NCBI GenBank assembly: GCA_965250025.1
Contig: OZ252283.1
Coordinates: 3,472,001-3,536,000 of the forward strand
Length of the DNA: 64,000 nt
Direction: 5' to 3'
DNA from: CBDDLD01 sp965250025
GTDB taxonomy: Bacteria; Bacteroidota; Bacteroidia; Flavobacteriales; Flavobacteriaceae
In this document: piece by piece, positions 25,330 to 34,353 of the stretch
Layout of the letters: each line of letters opens with the position of its first letter
Numbering within the stretch: position 1 is the first letter of the stretch
Made by a program: the position numbers and the translations under genes
Notes under the pieces: generated by a model
What the model was told of the DNA's origin: nothing
Seen by the model: the letters and a program-made list of their open reading frames with translations, nothing else
Database searches by the model: none

Positions 25330-26406
25330 ATGGAAGAAGAAATTGAAAGTATAAAAAAAGAAAACGAAGAATTAAAATCTAAGCTAAAGGGCTATCAGAT
25401 TCTAGAAGAAGAACTTATGGCTAAAAGAGTATTCGAAAAAGCTAAAGGAAAACTAGTTCAATGGTATACAATTGGTGGAATTGCTCTTTTTGTAGTTGGA
25501 ATAATCGGAATTAAGTCCATTATTGATTATTCTAAAGAAATTGCACAGTCTAAACTTGAAGAAATGACTATAGAGCAGTTGAATGAAATTATGGAAAATG
25601 AAACTAAAGAACAGGTTTCAGCTCTAATAGTTTCAAAACAATCCATTATTGAAGGCCAGCTTGAGGTTTACACTAAACAAAAGATTTCTGAAATAAATAT
25701 TTCTACATCACCAATTAGTGGAAATAAGATTTCTGATGATACCATAATTGATTCAGACAATAATGTTGCATCTAAAGTTGATTTTACAAGCTCTTATGGC
25801 GAAGCACGAAACCAAGGTAATGAAGGCTCAACAGTTGCCTTTGCAGTTACTTCAGCAATGGAATTTCAATATCAAACTGTATACAAAACAAAAGTAAAAT
25901 TAAGCCCAAGATATCTTTACAATAGCATTAACAATGGTAGAGATATGGGTGCTACATTTATTAATGCCCTTGATTTTTCTTCTAGAACTGGAATAATAGA
26001 AGATAAACACTGGGAATATGAAAGTGGGGACTATCAAATTTCACCTTCTGAAGAAATGAAGTCCCGCAAACACTATAAAATAGAATTTTACAGAAGACTA
26101 AATAGTTCCTTAGAAGATGTAAAAAGGCAACTTCGTTCTAGAAACGCAATTATTTCTGGTATTATAATCTATAAATCAAATTATAGTCAACCAAATGGAA
26201 AAATGGCTTACCCAAAATCAGAAGAGCAACCTATTGGAGGACATGCAATTTGTATTGTTGGATATGATGATAATAAAGAGATTATAAAATTTAAAAATTC
26301 TTGGGGAAAGGAATGGGGAGATAACGGATATGGTTATATTCCTTATTCAGACTTTGAGAAGTTGGTAAAGGAAAGTTATATAATAAGAGTAAAAGACGCT
26401 ATCTAA
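25330..26406 (+). CDS. Membrane-anchored papain-like protein lacking the catalytic Cys
   Basis: The 358-residue protein starts at MEEEIESIKKE. An upstream in-frame ATG at 25276 lies inside palindrome P3 and is rejected. Residues 1-40 form a coiled coil, 45-64 a transmembrane helix (IGGIALFVVGIIGIK), then a linker, then a C1-peptidase fold from about 150. NQGNEGSTVAFA has Q162 but Thr168 where papain has the nucleophile Cys (codon ACA). H305 (GGHAICIVGYDDN) and N323 (FKNSWGKEWG) are kept. It is closely related to the active enzyme at 21381. Probably a pseudoenzyme or a Thr-based variant; its role is unknown. Confidence 0.82.
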   Translation: MEEEIESIKKENEELKSKLKGYQILEEELMAKRVFEKAKGKLVQWYTIGGIALFVVGIIGIKSIIDYSKEIAQSKLEEMTIEQLNEIMENETKEQVSALIVSKQSIIEGQLEVYTKQKISEINISTSPISGNKISDDTIIDSDNNVASKVDFTSSYGEARNQGNEGSTVAFAVTSAMEFQYQTVYKTKVKLSPRYLYNSINNGRDMGATFINALDFSSRTGIIEDKHWEYESGDYQISPSEEMKSRKHYKIEFYRRLNSSLEDVKRQLRSRNAIISGIIIYKSNYSQPNGKMAYPKSEEQPIGGHAICIVGYDDNKEIIKFKNSWGKEWGDNGYGYIPYSDFEKLVKESYIIRVKDAI

Positions 26407-26440
26407 CAATAACTATAAGTAATGTCACTGCTCTCACCTA
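26404..26440 (+). repeat. P-like left arm after the pseudo-protease
   Basis: CTAACAATAACTATAAGTAA begins within the stop codon and matches the left arm of P2, followed by the CTGCTCTCACCTA counterpart of GTTCTCGCCTA. It then runs into unrelated sequence containing CCTTCGACTAAGCTCAGGAC. This is the right edge of the accessory block. Confidence 0.5.
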
Positions 26441-26557
26441 TCCTTCGACTAAGCTCAGGACATGCTTTTGAAAATTGCTGACGCCAGTTCGCTTCGCTCG
26501 TGTCGTGAGGTTGTTTGTTACGGTCAAACGCCCAATATGAGCATCTAGTCTTCTACT

Positions 26558-27841
26558 TCAATGTGCTTTACCTTCTATGGTTTTATAAATATATTCCAGT
26601 GCAAAACTAAAACCAATAATTCCCAAAGCAATAAAAACATCGGATTTGCTGACAGAAAAATGTTGAATGAGCAATGAGATCATAGCCATCAGACAAAGAG
26701 CTGTTCCTAAAAGTGGAATGCTTTTTTTTCCTTTGGTGGCTTTAGATAGCTTAAAGCCGGTATAATTCACTATAGCAAAAATGAGTAAAAACCCAACACT
26801 TCCGGCGGTTGAAATGCTTTCCAGCTGTAAAGTGTTTACCAGTACCAATGTGGTAACAGCAGTAATGAATAAACCAATGGGTTGGTTCCAAAGCTTACAG
26901 GTAAACTGATTTGGGAGCTCATCGTCCTCGGCAATTTCGTAGTTCACCCTACTGCCACCATAGAGAGAAGCATTAATTGCTGAAAATGTAGAGATCAATG
27001 CAGCTATGGTAATAATGGTAAAACCGGCTTTTCCAAGCATGGGCTTTGCGGCTTCGGCCAGGACATAATCCTGGGCTTTAGCGATCTGATCAAATTCTAA
27101 GGATCCCACGGTAATTGCAGCGATGATAATATAAAGCAGTATTACAAAAATGACCGACCAGTAGTAGGCTCTGGGAATGTTCTTTTTCGGATCTTTAATA
27201 TCCGGAGCGGCATTGGCGATTAATTCAAACCCCTCATAGGCCACAAAGATGACCATTCCGGCAGTAAACAGCTTAAACGACGATTCCCAGTTTTCGGGCG
27301 ATAATTGTTCCAAATGTGGATTGCCAAACAAACCGTATATGCCAAACCCCACAAAAGATAAAAGGATGACCAGTTTAATAATCACAGCATACGATTCAAT
27401 TTTTCCAACAACGGTAATGCTATAATAATTGATAGCGGTGGCCAGTATTACAATTGCCGACGCGTAGATATGCGTATCTAAAACACTATCGCTTGTAAGC
27501 TGAAACAAGTTAGGCGCGTAGGAGCCAAATGCAGAAGCATACAATGCCAGCATTATGATATAACTAAACCATAAAAGGTTGTTGATACCGCCACTAAAAA
27601 CACTGATACCAAAGCCCTGATTTATGAATTTTACGGTGCCGCCTCTGTCGGGGTATGCGAGTGATAATTTTACATAACTGTAAGAGGTGATTAAAGCAAT
27701 AAGCCCCGCTATTAAAAAAGAGATGGGCGTACCGCCTTTGGCTAAGGCAACGGCCAATCCCAATACCGCAAAAATACCACCACCAACCATACCGCCAATA
27801 CCGATTGAGATGGCTTCTTTAAGGCCTATTTTTTGACTCAT
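26558..27841 (-). CDS. APC family amino acid permease
   Basis: A 427-residue inner-membrane protein of about twelve helices. The N-terminus GLKEAISIGIGGMVGGGIFAVLG carries the APC helix-1 signature (GIGGMxGGGIF), and FVAYEGFELIANAAPDIKDP in the middle matches the family helix-6 region. Probably imports amino acids with protons; the substrate is unknown. It follows the alpha/beta hydrolase gene on the minus strand after a ~100-base gap. Confidence 0.92.
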   Translation of the reverse strand: MSQKIGLKEAISIGIGGMVGGGIFAVLGLAVALAKGGTPISFLIAGLIALITSYSYVKLSLAYPDRGGTVKFINQGFGISVFSGGINNLLWFSYIIMLALYASAFGSYAPNLFQLTSDSVLDTHIYASAIVILATAINYYSITVVGKIESYAVIIKLVILLSFVGFGIYGLFGNPHLEQLSPENWESSFKLFTAGMVIFVAYEGFELIANAAPDIKDPKKNIPRAYYWSVIFVILLYIIIAAITVGSLEFDQIAKAQDYVLAEAAKPMLGKAGFTIITIAALISTFSAINASLYGGSRVNYEIAEDDELPNQFTCKLWNQPIGLFITAVTTLVLVNTLQLESISTAGSVGFLLIFAIVNYTGFKLSKATKGKKSIPLLGTALCLMAMISLLIQHFSVSKSDVFIALGIIGFSFALEYIYKTIEGKAH

Positions 27842-27945
27842 AGTTTAGTTCTTAATGTACTTTCTAAGATAGGTATTAAAAACACACCATGATCAATTAA
27901 GCCTTTTTTATTTGGGTGTTGCCTGATTTGTGACTGTGAAAAGAA

Positions 27946-28779
27946 TCACGGATCAATAAAAGCAATACTAGCATCTACAGCATCTTGCAAGGCTTTAGAA
28001 AGCAGGTCTTCCGTCCATGGGTGTTTGGTGTTAAACACATGATCAGCACCAGCAATGACTTTAAGGATGCTGTTGGGCTGCCACTGGTGCAACTGTTTTG
28101 CAGCACTTAGCATTACAGTAGGGTCATTGGCGCCATGAATGATAAGGTAAGGCACCTGAAGTTGTTGCACGGCACGTTTTATATTGAGCCGCTGCGCATT
28201 GGCCATAAAGTCTTCATAAAACTGGTAATAATGTGGCATTTGTTGTTTTGTTCTTCCGTTTAAAACATATAAAACACCTTCTTTTTTCCAATGGCTTAAG
28301 GCACTACCTTTTACAAAGCGTGTTTTGTAATCGCTGACCCCAGCCAGTGTAATAACGCCTTTTACCCGGGGATCCTCTGCGGCAGTTATGGTCACAATAC
28401 CGCCACCGCGACTATGGCCAATTAAATAAATGGTATTGGTGTCAAAGGTTTTAAAAGTTTCTACAGCCCAGTCTATAATGGCTTTGAGGTCATCGAGCTC
28501 TTTAGAATAGTTGTTTTGCCCAAAAGCTTCTAGGTCCGGAAAATCAATAACGTCATTAACCGTACCGCCGTTATGCGAAAAATTAAACTTTATAAAACAG
28601 CAGCCTGCATTGGCAAAGGCTTTGGCCATAAGGTGCCAGGCACCCCAATCTTTAAACCCCTTATAACCGTGACAAAAGATAACAATAGGCTGTTGGGATT
28701 TATCCGGAGTGTAATGCACATCGATAACCAGAGGTTTTTTGTTGGACCTGTTTAGAACAAAAGATTTAGAAGTAATCAT
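27946..28779 (-). CDS. Alpha/beta hydrolase
   Basis: A 277-residue serine hydrolase. The oxyanion region is FCHGYKGFKDWGAWHLMA, the nucleophile elbow GHSRGG near residue 124, the acid probably the Asp in HGANDPTVML, and the histidine in GADHVFNTKHPW. This resembles the dienelactone-hydrolase/YitV-like family of Bacteroidetes; the substrate is unknown. The start ATG shares a base with the stop of the AddB-like gene (TAATG), implying translational coupling with it. Confidence 0.9.
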   Translation of the reverse strand: MITSKSFVLNRSNKKPLVIDVHYTPDKSQQPIVIFCHGYKGFKDWGAWHLMAKAFANAGCCFIKFNFSHNGGTVNDVIDFPDLEAFGQNNYSKELDDLKAIIDWAVETFKTFDTNTIYLIGHSRGGGIVTITAAEDPRVKGVITLAGVSDYKTRFVKGSALSHWKKEGVLYVLNGRTKQQMPHYYQFYEDFMANAQRLNIKRAVQQLQVPYLIIHGANDPTVMLSAAKQLHQWQPNSILKVIAGADHVFNTKHPWTEDLLSKALQDAVDASIAFIDP

Positions 28780-31535
28780 TAGGAAAGATCTTTTTCGATA
28801 AATGGACGATCGGGATTACAAATTTCAACAATCAGTGCTTTTAGCTGTACTTCAAAAGCCTGTAAGGTGTTTTCGGTAATCAGCGTGTCTTTTTTTCTAC
28901 TGTGCTCCGAAGGGCGCTGTGCAAATTTTATAAGCCCCTGATCGAGTGTTTTGAATGGAATGATACCAGCTTCTACAGGCAAATGAATTTGGTTTTCTTG
29001 ATATAGCATGTACGCATAGGTCAATAATTGAAACGATTTACTATACTTAGTATAGTCGGTAGTAATGTCTTCCCAGTTTACAATTTCGACTTTACCCTGA
29101 TCGACTTTACCGGTTTTATAATCTATAATGCGGCATTGCCCATTAAAACGGTCAATGCGATCTATTTTACCTGTAAGGGTTACTGGAAATGCAAGCTCAG
29201 GGATTTCAATAGTGGTTTTGCAATCGGCCTCAATAGCCAGTATTTGTATTTGATGCCCTTCTTTTAAATGCTGCAGCTCTGACATAATGAAGTTTTGGAT
29301 GTACCGCTTGGCAACTTCAAAAATGATAAGGTTTTTGCCCTGTTTTAGAGTGCCCTCTTTATAAAGTATTTTAAAATGGGATTCTACGGTCTCTTCTATT
29401 TTTGGAATTAAGGCACGCAAATAAGCTTCTGTAAGGTCGCTATTAACCGCAGGCTTATAAAATGTTTCTAGGGTATTATGGATGACAGAGCCTAAAGTAT
29501 TGGCAGCTATCGTTTCTTCAATATCGTCTTGTGTATTGATGCCCAATAGCTTCTCGTAATAAAAATCAATGGGATTTCTTATGTAATTAGTTAAAGACGA
29601 AGGTGAAAAACCCTTTAGAGCAATAGCCTCTATACGCTTAAGGATGGCCTCTGTTTTTTCCACCGATTGTAGGGGTCGGCTTGTTGTTGCGACTTCCGAA
29701 ACGGCTATACTATGCTTAATGTTATGGATCCCTTCAATATCTAATTGGGTGATAAAACGACTTTTTTCACCGCCTTTTAAAGCTTCTACCTCAGTATTGT
29801 ATACGATATAGACCTGTTTGGCACGTTGTAGCAAGCGGTAAAAATGATACGTATAAACGGCATCCTTCTCTTTGTAGGTGGGAAGGTTATTTTCTCGTTT
29901 TACATCATAGGGAATAAAACTGGTATTGCTTTTTCCCGCAGGGAGGATGCCCTCATTTACCGAAGAGATGATAACCGTATCAAAATCCAGAACACGAGAT
30001 TCTAACATGCCCATGATCTGTAAACCTTCTAGCGGCTCTCCTCTGAAATCAAGAGTTTCACTACTTAATAGCTCTTTATAGATGAATTGTAAACTCGATA
30101 AAGATTTTATATAGCCGTAAGTGTTATTGAGGTCTCTAATTTGATTAAACAACAAATGAATGCGGTACAGGTATTCTAATTTTAGCAGGTGTTTTTCTTT
30201 ATCCGCATCTAAAGCTGCTTTTATTTTAAAAATAAGCTTCGAACAATGGTCAATGGTTTTGGCTATGTCATGGTTCCAGTCAGAAAATAAAAGCTCAGTG
30301 ATAGCTTTATGATCTTCAAAAAGTGCAGCAAGCTCATTATAGCTTATGTAGATGATGTTATGCTTCTGAAGGTGTTTTATGGCCTGTTCGGCTTCATTTA
30401 ATGTTGTGGTTTGAAAAATAGGCCGTATCAGTTGATGCGATAGAACGCTAATGACATCTTTATAATAAAAGGTTGTTGCATTTTTTTTATGAATGGAAAG
30501 AAGCTGGTCAAATAAGGATACTAAAGGCATTGCTTTTAAAGGCAATCCCATGGTGATGTTCAAGGTGTTTACGGATTCTGGTATGGAGTTTAACACCGGA
30601 ATCAGTAAGTCTTCTTCACCAAGAACAACAGCCGTATTGGCTACGGACCCATTTTTAGCGATCAATTCCTGGAGGATATTACCTATGGCCTTGGCTTGGC
30701 CCACCTGTTTTGATACACCTATTGCCGAAATGTGTTTTTCTTTAGTATAATTGGTAGTCACCCAGTTGAAAGGATGGTTTTCAAAATAGCGCCATTCTTT
30801 TCTGTAAATTCTGGTAAAATAACCGGCATCGTGTATGGAGTCTTCAATAAAGGTCTTGTCTATATCCCAATAGATTTCTGCCAGATTGTTATGTAACAAT
30901 TCTTGAATGATATGCGACTCTGCTTTGTTTAAGGCATTAAAACCGATGAAGATATGTGTTTTGGTCGTGGTTTGAATATAGGATTCTAAATGCTCAACCG
31001 CTTCCCTGTATAGAATGCCTTGGTAGCCTGTGCCAGAGTTCAGCAGCGCATCCGTATAATGTTCATAATAGGATTTTAATTTTTTCCAAAAAGATAAATA
31101 ATTAGTGACAACATCCGTTTGATGATCTTCTGTTGACCAATGATTAAGCTCCTGAATGGCGCTGAGGTAATCAAAAATATCTTTATGAGGAATCAAATAG
31201 CGATCAATCTCATTAAAATCTTGCAATAGGGTTTGTGCCCATTTTGCAAAGGCATCAAAAGAAACCTGAGCCTCTTCTGGTGTCAGCTCAAGGTAGGAGT
31301 TGTAAAACCGAAACAGTAATTCTGAATTGGAAATGGGTTTTAATTGCGATAAGGTTTCTGTAAACGCTTCAATGCTTACAATATCGGGTGCAAAAATGGT
31401 GGTATTGACGGTTTTAGAAAGCCGATGCTTAAGGAAAACACCCGCTCTTTTACTCGGGAGGATAAATATGAGTTCTGAAAAGTTTTGGTGCTTTTCAATT
31501 ACGGATTGTAATACGTCGTCAATAAAGCTGGTCAT
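28779..31535 (-). CDS. AddB-like PD-(D/E)XK nuclease / inactivated helicase
   Basis: A 918-residue protein. The N-terminal half resembles the inactivated helicase part of AddB (IFILPSKRAGVFLKHRL at residues 22-38). The C-terminal RecB-type nuclease has TGKIDRIDRFNGQCRIIDYKTGK with the D...D-Y-K residues of the active site. It is expected to work with the AddA-like protein (34354-37482) in processing double-strand breaks. The two genes are separated here by kbl and an OmpA gene. The stop overlaps the alpha/beta hydrolase start. It has its own start 71 bases after the OmpA stop with a terminator between them. Confidence 0.85.
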   Translation of the reverse strand: MTSFIDDVLQSVIEKHQNFSELIFILPSKRAGVFLKHRLSKTVNTTIFAPDIVSIEAFTETLSQLKPISNSELLFRFYNSYLELTPEEAQVSFDAFAKWAQTLLQDFNEIDRYLIPHKDIFDYLSAIQELNHWSTEDHQTDVVTNYLSFWKKLKSYYEHYTDALLNSGTGYQGILYREAVEHLESYIQTTTKTHIFIGFNALNKAESHIIQELLHNNLAEIYWDIDKTFIEDSIHDAGYFTRIYRKEWRYFENHPFNWVTTNYTKEKHISAIGVSKQVGQAKAIGNILQELIAKNGSVANTAVVLGEEDLLIPVLNSIPESVNTLNITMGLPLKAMPLVSLFDQLLSIHKKNATTFYYKDVISVLSHQLIRPIFQTTTLNEAEQAIKHLQKHNIIYISYNELAALFEDHKAITELLFSDWNHDIAKTIDHCSKLIFKIKAALDADKEKHLLKLEYLYRIHLLFNQIRDLNNTYGYIKSLSSLQFIYKELLSSETLDFRGEPLEGLQIMGMLESRVLDFDTVIISSVNEGILPAGKSNTSFIPYDVKRENNLPTYKEKDAVYTYHFYRLLQRAKQVYIVYNTEVEALKGGEKSRFITQLDIEGIHNIKHSIAVSEVATTSRPLQSVEKTEAILKRIEAIALKGFSPSSLTNYIRNPIDFYYEKLLGINTQDDIEETIAANTLGSVIHNTLETFYKPAVNSDLTEAYLRALIPKIEETVESHFKILYKEGTLKQGKNLIIFEVAKRYIQNFIMSELQHLKEGHQIQILAIEADCKTTIEIPELAFPVTLTGKIDRIDRFNGQCRIIDYKTGKVDQGKVEIVNWEDITTDYTKYSKSFQLLTYAYMLYQENQIHLPVEAGIIPFKTLDQGLIKFAQRPSEHSRKKDTLITENTLQAFEVQLKALIVEICNPDRPFIEKDLS

Positions 31536-31547
31536 AGTATAAAAATA

Positions 31548-31578
31548 AAAAACGCTTCGGAATTCCGAAGCGTTTTTT
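31548..31578 (-). terminator. Terminator after OmpA/TSP3 gene
   Basis: AAAACGCTTCGG-AATT-CCGAAGCGTTTT is a long perfect stem with T runs on both sides. It ends the minus-strand OmpA gene and could also work in the other direction. Confidence 0.9.
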
Positions 31579-31605
31579 ACTTTATGATAAGAAATTTATC
31601 AGATA

Positions 31606-33000
31606 CTAGTTTTTGATTAAGTTGATTTCAACTCTTCTGTTTCTAGATCTTCCTTCTCTTGTTTTGTTATCCATTATTGGTTGAGACTCACCAAAACCTC
31701 TAGCTTTTAATCTAGAGCTGTCGATACCGTTTTCTATTAACCAATCTACAACAGCCTGAGCTCTACCTTCAGATAATTTTTGATTTGTAGATTCTCTACC
31801 AACACTATCAGTATGACCGTCGATGTTGAATTTTGCAGTTGAGTATTCTTTTAAGATACCTGCAATGTTAGATAAGATCTCAGCAGATTCGAATTTGATA
31901 CTTGTTTTACCTGTATCGAATAAGATCGTTTTAGCATAATCGTTAAGCGTCTTAGCTACAGCTTCAGTTACTTCTGGGCAACCGTTGTTAGCTACAGTAC
32001 CTTTTTTGTCTGGACAGTTATCGTCTTTGTCTAATACACCGTCACCATCAGTATCTGGCCATGGGCAACCGTTGTTAGCAGCAGGACCTGATTCGTTTGG
32101 ACAGTTATCATCACCATCAGCAATACCATCACCATCAGCATCTGGACATCCTTGTAAAGATTTTAAACCAGCAACTGAAGGACATTTATCGTTTTTATCC
32201 ATTACACCATCACCATCACCATCAGGGCAACCGTTGAATTCTGCTAAACCAGCAGTGTAAGGACAATCGTCTTTAGAATCTTGAATACCATCGTTATCAG
32301 AATCTGGACAACCATTGAATGCTTCTAAACCAGCTTCTTCAGGACAAGCATCTTCGTAATCGTAGATACCATCACCATCTGAATCAGTTCCACCAAACTT
32401 AAAGGTTAAACCAGCAGAATGTTGGAAATGTTTTGGAAGGTAATCTTCAAATGAGTGCTTGTAAGATGTTTGAACATCAACAGCTAAAGATTCAGTTAAC
32501 CAATATTTTAACCCTAATGTTCCGTTTAATGTACCAGCACCTATGTCATCAATCCAGCTGTATCCACCACCAACACCAAGATATGGATCTATTTTGTTAG
32601 ACTTGATTAATTTCATAAAGCTATAGCTGATAGTACCATCTACACCATAGTATGTAAGGTCATCTACTTTGTTAGTCGTTTCTTCACCTGTTATTGGATC
32701 TCTGTTTGAACCAAATTTGCTAATTTCATTTAATGTACCAGCAACGGTAATTGTAAACCCATCACTTAAATATCTTGAAACAGCAACTCTTGACAAGAAA
32801 GGTACAACGTTCCAGTGGTCAGTTGCATTAAAGAACTCATCAAAATAATCTCCTTGTGGTAAGTCTTCGCCTACAGGATATGGATCAACCGCATTGACAC
32901 CAAGACTAACAGCCCAAGGGTTGTTTTTATCTTGCGCATTTGCACTACTGAAGCTTAATAAAAGCACCATGGCGAAAAATAATCTGCTAAGATTTTTCAT
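31606..33000 (-). CDS. OmpA family porin with TSP type-3 calcium-binding repeats
   Basis: The 464-residue protein has a signal peptide ending at SSANAQ, an eight-strand-type N-terminal barrel (about 25-205), and five thrombospondin type-3 repeats (about 208-330; DSDGDGIYDYEDACP, DSDNDGIQDSKDDCP and so on). A C-terminal OmpA domain follows with NIDGHTDSVG and NRRVEINLIKN. Such OprF-like proteins are abundant in Bacteroidetes outer membranes, linking outer membrane and peptidoglycan, with Ca2+ stiffening the linker. A -7-like box lies at 33071. Single-gene unit. Confidence 0.94.
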   Translation of the reverse strand: MKNLSRLFFAMVLLLSFSSANAQDKNNPWAVSLGVNAVDPYPVGEDLPQGDYFDEFFNATDHWNVVPFLSRVAVSRYLSDGFTITVAGTLNEISKFGSNRDPITGEETTNKVDDLTYYGVDGTISYSFMKLIKSNKIDPYLGVGGGYSWIDDIGAGTLNGTLGLKYWLTESLAVDVQTSYKHSFEDYLPKHFQHSAGLTFKFGGTDSDGDGIYDYEDACPEEAGLEAFNGCPDSDNDGIQDSKDDCPYTAGLAEFNGCPDGDGDGVMDKNDKCPSVAGLKSLQGCPDADGDGIADGDDNCPNESGPAANNGCPWPDTDGDGVLDKDDNCPDKKGTVANNGCPEVTEAVAKTLNDYAKTILFDTGKTSIKFESAEILSNIAGILKEYSTAKFNIDGHTDSVGRESTNQKLSEGRAQAVVDWLIENGIDSSRLKARGFGESQPIMDNKTREGRSRNRRVEINLIKN

Positions 33001-33070
33001 ATTCTAAATAATTTAATTTTTAAGTGTTAATTGTTAGCAAAAGTAAGTTGTTAAATATTATTAACAAAGA

Positions 33071-33078
33071 CAAATATA
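33071..33078 (-). promoter_or_regulatory. Candidate -7 box for the OmpA/TSP3 gene
   Basis: On the minus strand the sequence is TATATTTG, a fit to TAnnTTTG, 71 bases before the ATG. A GTTG lies about 16 bases upstream in place of TTTG. Confidence 0.45.
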
Positions 33079-33124
33079 TAAAAATATTGATACAACGCCC
33101 TAAAATAGTGCATCTCTAATGATT

Positions 33125-34318
33125 TTATATGATTTCAAGGGCTTTCCCGACTTTTATAAATGCCGTTATAGCTTTATCTAAATGCTCTTTTTCATGGGCG
33201 GCAGATAATTGTACCCTTATTCTTGCTTTATCTCTCGGTACCACTGGGAAAAAGAACCCAATAACATAAATGCCTTCTTCCAAAAGCATATTTGCCATGG
33301 TTTGCGATAACTTTGCATCATAGAGCATTACCGGGACAATAGCAGAATCTCCATCGATAACATCAAAGCCGGCATTTTTTAAACCGGTTTTGAAATAATC
33401 GGTATTCCAGGCCAACTTGTCTCTTAAACTTGTATCATTAGCCAACATGTCAAAAACCTTAATAGATGCTCCAACAATAGCCGGGGCTAATGAATTTGAG
33501 AACAAATAGGGTCGAGAGCGTTGTCTCAAGATCTCTATAATTTCTTTTTTGGCCGTAGTGTAACCACCCATGGCACCTCCCATGGCTTTACCCAAGGTAC
33601 CTGTAATGATATCTATTCTTCCCAAAACTCCTTTTTCTTCTAAGGTCCCTCGACCGGTCTCACCAATAAAACCTGTAGCATGGCATTCGTCGATCATTAC
33701 CAAAGCATCGTATTTATCGGCCAAATCACAAATTTTATCTAACGGCGCTACTAGCCCATCCATTGAAAACACACCATCGGTGACAATGATTTTAAATCTG
33801 GCGTTATTCTTATTGGCTTCGATCAATTGCTTCTCAAGGTCAGCCATATCATTATTTTGATAACGATAACGTGCGGCTTTACACAAACGCACACCATCTA
33901 TAATAGAGGCATGGTTTAATGAATCTGAGATAATGGCATCCTCTTTGGTCAATAAAGGTTCAAAAACACCACCATTGGCATCAAATGCTGCGGCGTATAA
34001 TATGGTATCTTCTGTGCCGTAAAAATCAGCGATTTTTTGTTCGAGTTCTTTGTGTATATCTTGAGTACCACAAATGAAACGTACAGAAGACATACCAAAA
34101 CCGTGGGTGTCCATAGTGGCTTTTGCAGCAGCTATGACTTCAGGATGGGACGAAAGGCCTAAGTAGTTGTTAGCACAAAAATTAAGCACCTTTTCACCGG
34201 TATTTAAAGTGATTTCAGCACCTTGAGGTGAAGTGATTATGCGCTCGGTTTTAAATAAACCTGCGTCTTTAATACTGTTTATTTCTTCTTGTAAATGTTG
34301 TTGTATTGCTCCGTACAT
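33125..34318 (-). CDS. kbl: Glycine C-acetyltransferase (2-amino-3-ketobutyrate CoA ligase)
   Basis: This PLP enzyme cleaves 2-amino-3-oxobutyrate with CoA to glycine and acetyl-CoA in threonine breakdown. It belongs to the alpha-oxoamine synthase family: NNYLGLSSHPEV near residue 50, MIDECHATGF with the Asp that binds the PLP ring nitrogen, and TGTLGKAMGGAMGGY with the Schiff-base Lys. The length of 397 matches Kbl (398 in E. coli), and the SSVRFICGTQDIHKELE segment is typical. No tdh neighbour is seen. It lies between the AddA-like and OmpA genes on the minus strand. Confidence 0.93.
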   Translation of the reverse strand: MYGAIQQHLQEEINSIKDAGLFKTERIITSPQGAEITLNTGEKVLNFCANNYLGLSSHPEVIAAAKATMDTHGFGMSSVRFICGTQDIHKELEQKIADFYGTEDTILYAAAFDANGGVFEPLLTKEDAIISDSLNHASIIDGVRLCKAARYRYQNNDMADLEKQLIEANKNNARFKIIVTDGVFSMDGLVAPLDKICDLADKYDALVMIDECHATGFIGETGRGTLEEKGVLGRIDIITGTLGKAMGGAMGGYTTAKKEIIEILRQRSRPYLFSNSLAPAIVGASIKVFDMLANDTSLRDKLAWNTDYFKTGLKNAGFDVIDGDSAIVPVMLYDAKLSQTMANMLLEEGIYVIGFFFPVVPRDKARIRVQLSAAHEKEHLDKAITAFIKVGKALEII

Positions 34319-34353
34319 AATTATTTAAGTCATTTAGAGTTGCAAATGTAATA

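Noticed and set aside
13400..26550. CRISPR array
   Set aside because: The repeats are few, long and lie between genes; there are no short regularly spaced repeats and no cas genes.
26407..26557. Possible second attachment site matching the tRNA-Ala end
   Set aside because: Scanned for GGTTCGAGTCCGC-like sequence; only unrelated GTTCGCTTCGCTCG text is present.
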